A DNA stretch of 64,000 nucleotides from Macquaria australasica (taxonomy: Eukaryota; Chordata; Actinopteri; Centrarchiformes; Percichthyidae): assembly GCA_005408345.1 (NCBI GenBank), contig SEMN01000010.1, positions 2,649,501-2,713,500 of the forward strand, written 5' to 3'. Of this stretch, positions 12,801 to 22,211 are shown in pieces; within the stretch, counting starts at the first letter, position 1; each line of letters begins with the position of its first letter. The translations under genes were made by a program, and so were the position numbers. The notes under the pieces are model-generated. The model saw only the letters and a list, made by a program, of their open reading frames with translations, did not search any database and was not told the DNA's origin.

Positions 12801-15800
12801 AATGCAGAACAAGACTGATCTCAGTCATTGTTGAAAAGGGATATAGAAACGTATGTTAGACCTAAATGTTAGACTTCAAGGTTTTTCCCTGTTTCTATGT
12901 GTAGGGGTGGAACCAGAGCCTTTTGAGATGGGGGAGCATCTCGTTGAAGCCAGTGGGAAACTTGGCCTTCTGGACCACATGCTGACTTACCTTCACAAAG
13001 GGTTAGTCCATCTACTTGTCATTGGGCTCCACCTGGTGGCAGCTTAGGCTCAGCCTTGAAGTGGTTTGGTGACTCTGACACCACATGACACACTGCACTG
13101 ATGACTTGGAGCAGTTAATTGGACTTGCCGTCATATTTTAAGCCACTTATTCCTCTGTAACCAGTGCCTTACAGTATTTATCTTTTCATGTTTGTGGGTG
13201 AAGGGGCCATAGGATCCTGCTGTTCTCTCAGATGACGAGGATGCTGGACATCCTTCAGGATTACATGGAGTACAGAGGTGAACGGGGGACACCTAGACCT
13301 TGCAACAATTGAGACCCTTACTCACACTGACTTTAATCGTATGATGTTTCTGTGACTTTAAGAACATTACAATAAATTTTGGACACATTTAACATTTGCC
13401 ATATATCTTGACAGTCCAATTTTAATCCCGTCAACAACCTATTATACTTTCCATTCTTTTGAAACATCAAGAGGAAATGCTATTTCACTTTTAATTATGT
13501 TTCTAAGCTCACAGAGGCAACTTTCTACATTATCTTTAATTTCCTTGCTAATGGCAAAAAATTAACAGTGTATTTTTTTATTTTTCTCCACCAATAAGTG
13601 CTAAATTGAGCTTTTCTATTCAGATTATAGCTATGAACGTCTGGATGGGTCCGTCCGGGGGGAAGAACGTAATCTAGCAGTGAAGAACTTCAGCAGCAAA
13701 GATATCTTTGTCTTTCTGCTCAGCACTAAAGCAGGTGAGTGAAGCCCTAAACTATGAACAGGAAGGCAAGTTGTGTCCTCGTCACGTGTAAGATTAAACT
13801 GAACATTATCAGGTATCAATAATGTTCATATTATGCTTTTTAATGTATCAGGGATGCAGAATATTGGGAACAGTATTTGCTTTTTTAATTATTTGTACTA
13901 TTGCTTGCTGTTATTTGTAATATAAGTTATTATTTAGAAAAAAAGGTTTTAATTTTTTATGATTTGAACTTAATTTAAGTACTGCTGTCCTATACATCAT
14001 AAACATCTTGATCAATTTTGGTTATATAATTTGCTCATAGATGCTGATGAGGCAGTTTTACATACTATCCAGTTGCTGGGTTGAGTTTCTGTGCTAAGTA
14101 TGGTAAAGATCATCGTTCAAGATGCTGTAAGTGATTAATTGCAAGTCTATAGGTAACTAATGTTGTATGAGTCAACAGTGACTGAGCTGCACTTATCTAA
14201 ACCTACTGCTGGGTTCATAGAAGTAGCTGAGAGAGGAAAGGGGACTGATCACACAGAGATAAGAGCTGTGGCAGGATGACACACTGGTGTAAATAAGGCC
14301 AGTGACTTCTCTTACCATTCTTTAGTGCACAGTGTGAAAGTTAGAAGAGAAACCAAATTTCCTGTCACAGCTTGTCACTATTTGTGTATACCGGCAATTT
14401 TTTTAGCTATATGAGTAAAATAAGCATGTAAATTGTAATGCAAATTTAAGGGCACACTTCAGACGTTGTGCTTTGGTTTCCTGACAAGCTGTCTTTGCAG
14501 GTGGAGTGGGCTTGAACCTCACAGCTGCCGACACAGTCATTTTTATAGACAGTGACTTCAACCCTCAGAACGACCTGCAGGCTGCTGCACGCTGCCATCG
14601 GATTGGTCAGAACAGGTGACGTGTATGAAATATTATTCCGTGCAGGCTACACTGCAGTATTCCTGCAGTAGTATATGAGTACTATTTATTAAAGGGGCAT
14701 GCTACAATTATAGGCATAAAGGTCAGTTTACTCATCAAGGAGAATACCGGGATGATGCCATTAGGGTTACCTGTAGTTAAGCTTGAAAGAATACTCCACT
14801 GATTTAGCATCTTATAACACTGTCGAACTCACGGATGCAGCAGAACCAGAGATATTGGTGTGTTATGCTAGTAGCAGCTAATGTAGCCTCGAGCTGCTAG
14901 CCTCAACAGACAACAGATTTTTTTCATTTTCAGACTTATAGTCTTCAGCCCCAAAGGACACTGAGTCAAGTGACATCAGTTGAGGACATTTATCAAGTTT
15001 CACGCAGCTCCCTCTGGAGACACTAAAGGCTAAAGCAAAATTGGAGGAGTTAAAGACTTTAAATATTTGACAGAAAACCTGCATTATAAACTAGGGGCAT
15101 GGAGTTAGATAGTAAAGAAAGTCATTCAACAGGCCAAGAAGGTCTAAGGAAAGATGCTTTTGAGCTGCATTATGGGAATTGTAGGTATTAAAGCTTGACC
15201 AATACTCTAAACTCTGGATGTCTCAGCCTCTGCTGAATTGATATCTTCCAGTCTCCCACAAATCCTACAACTTAATGGACATGCGATACTAAATTGCTGG
15301 AGAACCCTTTTAATTTTTGACAGTGACTTATTACAGGCCTGTGAAAGTGATCCGTCTTCTGGCAAGAGACACTGTGGAGGAAATAATGTACTCTCGCGCT
15401 GTGTCCAAGTTGCACCTCACCAACACAGTTATTGAAGAAGGACGCTTCTCTCTGCTGGACCAAGCTCAGTCAGCTGCTGCAGGACTGCAGGTTTGGGACC
15501 TTTTGAAAAACACAAAACCATTATCTGTATTCTTTGAATCCTGCAGTCCCCAGTTCCTGTGTCCTGTTTAATGCAAAACCACTACTCATGTTTCCTGTCC
15601 CCTACAGCTAAGTGAGATCTTAAAGTTTGGGGTAGACAAGCTTCTGTCATCAGAGGAGAGCTCTGTGCAGGACGTGAAACTGGAGAAGATCCTCGGTCCA
15701 TCGCACGGTGGTCAGTGGCTGGATGATGACGACTTAACCTCACTCAGAGAGGAGGGAGAGGATGAGGAGAACGGCTCTGAATCTGATGGGCAGAGTATGT

Positions 15801-18800
15801 TTATTTAGAGTTTCCACTTTAAAATCTCAGATCACTGTGGCTTTGTGTGTGCAGAGTTTTCAGTTCGTCACCTGGTTTGAGGTCAACACGTGAATTTCCT
15901 TTCATAACATGTAACCATCTCACTTTTACTTTTGGTTCTCACCTAGCAAACATAACCACACATGAAAAAACAGCACAGATTTCATCTATTCGGTTCACAT
16001 TTACTTTTCCTAGTAGTATCAGTAGAAGTCACTCTGCACTCACCATCATGCGGTCTCATCCTCCAGACCACATGTACTACTTTGAGGGGAAAGACTACAG
16101 TAAGGACCCCAGCTCTGAAGACCAGAAGAGCTTTGACCGTTTGTTGGAGGAGCAGCTGGCCGAGTTCCAGAGAGCGGCAGGCGAGGGACGAGCTCTACGA
16201 CAGAAAGCTGGAGTGAGACAGCCTTCTTCACCCCCAATTGATGGGAACATGTTTTGATTTGGTTTTTTTTTTTTTCAAATTTGACAGCTTTGAATTTATG
16301 TGTTAAAAGCCAGGATCAAGCACTTGACATAGGAGGTTCTGGTTGGGTATGCTGAAGAAAGGATAGTGTCATCAAATCACTTAAAACATATCCTCAATAT
16401 TGTTGTATTAATGGGCCCTTTGTATTTTGCATGTAGGAAACTCTTTTTCACGTCTTTAAAGGACTTCGTCTCACTGATCTCAGCCTTTATCTTTCAGTCA
16501 CCAAACTAGACACTAGTTCTGGCACTCGGTCTGGTAAACAGCCTTTATTTAGGGCATGATAGTTGATGTAAAAACCACTGAATTAGATCATGTTCATACT
16601 TGTAGTCTGTTCTCTTGGTACACACATTGGCACATGGTTTGTTTCTAGTGTGTTTATGGTCCATTGACTTGTACCAGTTAGTTAGTTAGTTATGTTATTT
16701 ATTGTGTTATGCACATACATGTGCCTCAGAAATGGATATTTTACTAAAAAGTGTAGCCCTTAAATCATCATATAAGCAACAATATACACATAAAATGGAC
16801 TTAATTTCCAATTTCACCTAAGTCAAATAACAAAGTCTTTTCTCTTCAGGGAGACCATGAAACCTGCCTGTTTCTGTAGCTAATAGTAACGCACCTAAAC
16901 GTAACTGTGCACACAAGAGATATTTAACTTTCTGCTTAACATAAGGCCCTACACTGCAGTCCTTTTTTCATGAGACAGTATGTTCATGATTTAGGTTTGT
17001 ACCAAACATCAACAGACCATCTTTCCGTTTATACAAAGAAAGATTTCGCCTCACTAATCCAGGTATGCCCACAGTGTCTCAGAGTGTCCCAGTTAAAGAT
17101 CTTCCTGGTGAGCGGCTGTTACAAATTAACCAAGATTTGTAATCTAACCTCTCAGAGACAGTTTGTTCCAGTGACTGATAGCATGCTACACAGTTAAAAG
17201 TTGTAGCATGCCCCAATTATAGGCAGTTAAGTCAAACTCGTATATTTATAATCACATAGTCCTGTGGTTAGTCCGTGTTGTGTTTCCACCACAGTTGAAC
17301 CATACTACAGTTTGGCCTGGAAGCAAATTGAGACCCTCCTTTTGTATGTGGTGTCAGTGCACTGGATGGTTCATTAACAGCGGTGTCAGCAACCAAAACG
17401 AACTAGACCCAATGGGCAAATGCATCAAAGATTGTTTATGACGTATCAAACAACGTTAGAGGTGCTTGCAGTGCAGTAGTGGTCAGATTTCTGGAAATGC
17501 TGAGCTAGGATTGAAAGATTATGGGGAATCACAGAAAACCAGCAGTAAATTAATAAACACTATTTCATAAAGAAAGTAGCCTCCGATTTATTGCTGAAAT
17601 GATAATCTGAATTATGGCGATTATACATTTTTAACTTTGTGACTAATCGTATGATTTTTTTCTGTGTTCCCAGGTTTCACTGTCTCTTGGGATTCCAACG
17701 AGGAAGAGGAAACCGCTAACTGAGGCTGAGCTGGAGCTGAGGCGCCAGAGAAGGGAGGAGGCTGCAGCCAAGAGAGCCAAAATTCAGGAGGACGTGAAGA
17801 AGAAGCAACAAGAGCAGAAATACAAGAAAAAGTAAAGGATTTGTCAGTTTGTGTTTTTATTATTTAAAAAAAAAAATTTTAAGCTCTCAGTGACTTCTAC
17901 ATAAGCCCTGAGAGGCAAGTGAGAGAAAAAATCTCTATTTAAGTTCTTTACAAAAAAATTTTCATTTGTGAAACAGGTGGGGAAAAAATAGTTTTGCCAG
18001 TTGGAGTGTTTTTTCTCACTTGCCTCTCAGGGCTTCTTCACTTTTGACTCAAGCTGTTTTCCTTTTTATTTGGTGCGTTTTCTTATCATGCAGAATGGCA
18101 TGGTGGGAGTCGTGCAACTACAGATCACTGTGCTTGCCGTCTGTGGACAGTGAGGAGGAGGAAGAAGAAGAAGCGGAAGATGACAGCAGCGTATGCTCTA
18201 CAGACTCTGACAGCACGGCCATCCACTATGTTCTGGGGGATGTTACTCATCCTCACGCCGCTCAGGGAGACACTATCATCGTCCACTGTGTTGGTATGAA
18301 AACTCTTTTACCCTATTATCACCATAGCAACATGTCACCTAGTATGATAGAGTGATAAAGAGAAAGAAAGTACCTCTTCAGTACTTCTTCTACAGTATGC
18401 CTTGAATTTATCAAAGTGATATTTTTTTGTGTAGATGACTCAGGCTGGTGGGGCAGGGGAGGCCTGTTCACAGCTCTAGAGGTGAGATCAGATGAACCAC
18501 GAAAGAAGTATGAGTTTGCCGGCAAGATGAAAGGTAAGGTTAACCATGATGACAAAGAAAATGTATACTCATGACAGTAAACATCTTTATCTGTAAAGTC
18601 TGGTTGAGAGTGAAGGCCATAAAGTGTCAACATATTATTCATTTCAGATTTGAACCTTGGAAATGTGCTGCTCTTCCCCATTGACGACAAACAGTCCAGA
18701 TTAGATGGCCAGGATCAAGTAGGTTCTGTTTAAATGATACCCACGTTTCACAAAGACGCTCAAAACTCTGCTGCCTGGAAATGCATGCCTGTTCCATGAT

Positions 18801-20503
18801 ACGCGTTGCGCCTTTGCAGAAGCAGTGATCCACGGCATGATACTGCGGGTTTGGGTTTACGTGTGTACAAGAGTTGTGGCAGAGCGGCAACTGATAAGAC
18901 TGTGACGACGATGATAAGATTAACCTGTTTAGATCTCCTTCCTGTCACCTCAGTTGGCCCTCATAGTGGCGCAGCAAAGAGACAAAGCAAACAACTTGTC
19001 TGGGATCCTTCTGACGGCTCTGGACGACGGCCTGAAGAAGATTTACACTGCGGCCAAAAGAAATAAGGGTACAGTCGAGCACTGAACATTTACAAAAACT
19101 AAAGAATACCATATTCCTTCATGTAGTCTGTTCATAGTGAATTTGTAAAATCAAGACATTTTTCGAGTCAAGTCATCTGCGCTAGAAATGAGCACCTCAC
19201 TTGGCAATAACACATGCAAATAATTAACCACGTTAGGACAGGGAGCAAGGAGGGGCCTGATGTGTCAGATTATTGTTAGACTTGACTGACAAGATATGCA
19301 GGACTTGCTGTGTGTTGGCAACTGGTACGGCACCGAGAGGCTCATCAGGAAACACCTGGCTTCCAGAGGCATCCCCACATTCATGTATCTTTTTAAAGTT
19401 TCCAACAGATGAAGTCTAAAAAAAAAAAGGGACAATTCTCAGAATCTCAGCTCAGAGTCATTTCCCCTTCACTTGACTGACAGATACTATCACAGCAGAA
19501 CAGCAAAGAACTCAGCTCCACCCCAGACATCCATCTCTGCGACCTCAGCGCCAACATCCTCCCCCAAACCACAGTTGCAAAACTCAAACAGGTCGACTGG
19601 CGAGACAGAAGAAAAAACCCCCGGTCCCCTGGCGCCTCTCCAGAGCCCCGGCCCTGCAGAGCTCCCCAGTTTCATGAGGGGGGTCCGTGTGTTCTTCTAC
19701 AACCTGCCTGCATCAGAGAGGAAGAGGCTGGCCCGCTACCTTATCACATATCCTTTCAGACTGGGCGTTTTCATCACAGTATTGTGCTGTCAAACTAGAG
19801 TTATCAGTTTACGTCAAAGCATGTATTTTTAATTTAAAGACATCTTTGCAGGTGAGGTATTGTCTTGACATGATGAATTGCCCAATAATCAGCAAGTTAA
19901 ACAGTTTGAAAGGCAGTTATTAGCTCCTGTGTGTTAACAGTTTGTGTGAATGTGTGTGGTTATGTGTAGAGAAGGGTCTTTAAAAAAAAGCACAACAACC
20001 ACTACAGTGAATTACAGTATGAAAATGTCAAATATCAAAATGTCACCGCTCCTTAGCTGCAGCGCACTTATGATGGAGATGAGGAGGAGGTCATGAGTCC
20101 GGAGGTCACCCACATAGTTGCAGAGGTGGAGAACAGCATCCACTCACAGGTTAGTATCTCGCTGATAGTAATCTGACCTCTGCCTTGCACCAGTGTTTCC
20201 CTTAATATTCATATTTCAGGGGTGGGACATAATGTTTTTTTCTGTAGAAGGAAATTTAGACCATGATAGATTTACAGGCAACTTTCAAGACCTTTAGCAG
20301 AGGATAGGGGAAGGCATGGTGAAACAACCCAACAACAGTATTTAATTTTTAACCGTACTGTTATGATTTGTGTGAACCAGGAGCTCCAGGATCTGGTGCG
20401 GGACTACACTCAGGCTGTCCCTGTGCAGAAGGCCTGGCTAGAGTCCTGCTTCTCCAAACAACGAAAAGTCAACACTGCACTGTTCCTACATCTGCTCAGA
20501 TAA
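9890..20503 (+). CDS. chd1l: CHD1-like SNF2 ATPase with macro domain (ALC1)
   Basis: Exons: 9890-9983, 10220-10332, 10921-11027, 11131-11242, 11340-11371, 11525-11606, 11702-11864, 12106-12261, 12684-12776, 12905-13001, 13204-13277, 13624-13734, 14501-14615, 15337-15490, 15608-15794, 16067-16212, 17674-17831, 18094-18293, 18435-18533, 18648-18718, 18954-19068, 19294-19384 (uncertain 5' edge), 19484-19747, 20068-20149, 20381-20503; about 1012 residues. Motifs include LRPYQLDGVQW, Walker A GDEMGLGKT (59-67), DEAH (162-165), LLTGTPIQN, GGVGLNLTAAD and the arginine-finger region AARCHRIGQNR. An acidic linker and a macro domain follow (DDSGWWGRGGLFTAL, LLFPIDD, ALIVAQ, NWYGTERLIRKHL). Human ALC1 relaxes chromatin at DNA breaks when its macro domain binds poly(ADP-ribose) and releases the ATPase. 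This gene adds a BRCT-like C terminus (about 919-1012) absent from the human protein as I remember it. The LPRIG part of the macro domain is disrupted. Confidence 0.92.
10590..10705 (+). repeat. dispersed repeat copy in chd1l intron 2
   Basis: The segment around GAGCCATCATTGATTTTATG and the word CTGTGCTTTTCCTACTGCG match a second copy at 60335-60480 (GAGCCATCG, CTGTGCTTTTCCTGCTAGG, then ACAAGTC in both). The family is not named and no termini were defined. Confidence 0.45.
14785..15300 (+). mobile_element. decayed palindromic-end repeat in chd1l intron 13
   Basis: It shares ACTCCACTGATTT, then GAAAGATGCT, GAG(C/T)TGCATTATGGG and TCTCAGCCTCTGCTG in the same order with the better-preserved copy at 44464-44791. 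The middle, about 14820-15100, is unrelated and looks like a nested insertion. No coding capacity was seen. Confidence 0.5.
19168..19384 (+). pseudogene. chd1l: interrupted chd1l macro-domain exon
   Basis: An acceptor-like CGAG ends at 19167. From there a frame of the phase required by the previous exon (phase 1) stays open through GGCAA at 19203-19207, and then runs into TAA at 19221-19223. The same heptamer TTGGCAA recurs at 19315-19321, directly followed by CTGGTACGGCACC, the expected NWYGTERL coding. Removing 19208-19321 (114 bp) joins the two halves in frame. I read this as an exon split by a small insertion with target-site duplication. The working model instead splices into the insert at AAG|AT (19293/19294), which keeps the frame but replaces the conserved SVHLPRIG-type segment with about nine unrelated residues. 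An assembly error is the main alternative. Confidence 0.5.
19208..19314. mobile_element. putative small insertion in the chd1l macro exon
   Basis: The 107-bp body is flanked by TTGGCAA at 19201-19207 and 19315-19321. Its ends are weakly inverted: left AACACATGCAAA, right reverse-complemented CACACAGCAAGT. That would fit a short non-autonomous DNA element. It contributes a splice acceptor ACTTGACTGACAAG that nearly duplicates the acceptor of the next exon (ACTTGACTGACAG, 19471-19483). Confidence 0.4.
19748..20067 (+). other. chd1l: U12-type AT-AC intron of chd1l
   Basis: The intron starts ATATCCTTTC, the consensus donor of minor-spliceosome AT-AC introns, and ends GCAGCGCAC. A branch-site-like TCCTTAGC lies at 20050-20057, with its adenosine 12 bases before the end. 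Joining ATCAC|TTATGATGG gives the in-frame peptide YLITYDGDEEEV. No nearby GT-AG pair gives a comparable join. Confidence 0.85.
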
Positions 20504-22146
20504 CATTGTGTTTATTGTTGTTTTTTAAATCTATTTTTTAAAATGATCCGTCTGTGTGAAGCTTGAATGAACTTGGGTGGCTGCTTGAAAATACACTAAA
20601 TGTCAGATCATTTGAAAACAGTTTGCGATTGTTGATGTATAAGTAAATAAAGGAACACCTCTCTGCACTGCTGTGTTGGAGGTTTGTGTTGACACGTGCA
20701 GGGTTACAGTTTACCTCTGTAGTACACCACGTATTAAGAGAGAGCCACACACACACACACACACACACTGTGGGTAAAAGGTGGAGTTTGTCAGCGGGGC
20801 GGCGCTGCTCAGCTGCAAAGTAACGAGCCGAATCATCCCGTGCGTCAATATCATCTTTCTTGGAGAGACGACGTACAAGGACAACTATACATTTGTTAAA
20901 CCCGGAAGTCGTTACGGCTGTTCACCTTTAAGGTACATTTTTGAGGGCAAATTTGTCGACACGGAGGAGGCAGAGTTACCTGTAGCAGACTTGTGAACGC
21001 GAGGCAGCGACGGTAAGTCCTGTGAGTAATTACACTTAACGCTACATAATGTTACCTGCTTACATACTTTGACTAATAACTTGTATTAAGTACGTAGTTG
21101 TAAGCGTATATGTGCTTCTATCGCTTTTAACAAAACACTGACTTACAGGTAAGTTAGTGGTCGTAAAAACTTTATTTCCAGAAGTTTTTTTTTTTTGTGT
21201 TTTTTTTTTTGAGAAATTAACCTTTAACTTCGGGTAAGTCGTGAATTGTCGTGCAAAGATGCTAGTTAGCAAACTGTCGCTTATACTGCGGTTTCAAAAT
21301 GTGTACAGATAACAATAATTGGAGGTTTATTTTTTCACATGTATGTGAAGTCAGGAGTCAATCACGACCTAAAAAAAAAAGAAGAAAGAAAGTCGGAGAC
21401 ATTGCACTTTCCACTGAAGCTGACCCAGATATGCGAGTGCGACCACAAAAGGCTTTTAATGAGTGTGTAGTTTACATTTACAGGAACTACCAGGGCTGTA
21501 TTGGAAGGTAAACCCACCTTAACTGAGGTTTTGCAGTCCTAAATTCATATTAAGTAGGTTTGTGTTATACTGAGGTATGTGGAAAAATTAATTTATGTGA
21601 CCCCGAAAATACCTTTTCTGTCTAAATTGGCATTTGTTAGGTCCCTCACCTTTTTGCTTCCCATTCCTTCACTACAAACAAGCTAGCAACCAAGGTCACA
21701 GGTTTTTGAGTGTGTGAAGTGTTTTTAGTTTTTTGATGTATGTTATAAATGATTCCTTGAGTGGGGATATAGCTGTGGATTATCGAACATGTCACACATT
21801 TTTTTATCTTTTGGAAGTTTTGTGGTTTGATTTTTCCATCTGAGTCTTGCTTCTGTCTGCGAGAGGTATCACTTCCTTATTCCCACAGTAGATGTGTCTC
21901 CTTAGTATTAACCACCAAACGTTTCGAGAAAAGTCCCCTGTGTGGGAGACACTTTACTCATGCAAATAAAGGATTTGAAGTGTGGGCTGATATGAAAAAT
22001 GCTTTATGAATCTCTAAAGAGCTAACTATATATGCAGAAAAGAAGCTGCTGTACTTTGAATTAGATATTTCTCCTGGTCGGTTTGGTTTAAAATGACACC
22101 TGTCCTCAACAGAGTTTCAGGTGCAGCTTTAACCAGGTACACATGG
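20504..22146 (+). other. chd1l 3' UTR, short spacer and 5' UTR of the TRAF3IP2-like gene
   Basis: After the chd1l polyadenylation signal there is a CA repeat at 20746-20768. A GC-rich block follows and ends at the strong donor GACG|GTAAGT (21012/21013), with no ATG in the main frame, so I take it as the untranslated first exon. The next acceptor is CAACAG|AG (22112/22113). Inside the intron, 21299-21508 is a lysine-rich open frame that could be an alternative first exon. Confidence 0.5.
20646..20651 (+). terminator. chd1l: polyadenylation signal of chd1l
   Basis: AATAAA (in AAGTAAATAAAGG) lies 143 bases after the chd1l stop codon. It comes before the 5' UTR of the next gene on the same strand, whose first exon ends at 21012. 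Confidence 0.6.
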
Positions 22147-22211
22147 ATGTCAGGAGGAAGAGGCCCAATGATGCTGCCCACTTCAATCTACTCAGCTTCA
22201 GCACCAAATAG
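22143..22211 (+). promoter_or_regulatory. upstream ORF overlapping the TRAF3IP2-like start
   Basis: The sequence ATGGATG contains two start codons in different frames. The first (22143) opens a 22-codon frame that ends in TAG at 22209-22211, the last three bases of the exon. The second (22147) opens the adaptor. Neither has A or G at -3, but the first has G at +4, so leaky scanning or reinitiation would be needed for adaptor synthesis. Confidence 0.45.

Noticed and set aside
19473..19832. Frame beginning with TTG at 19473 as a separate gene.
   Set aside because: It is the chd1l exon 19484-19747 read through its donor; the following residues are intronic.
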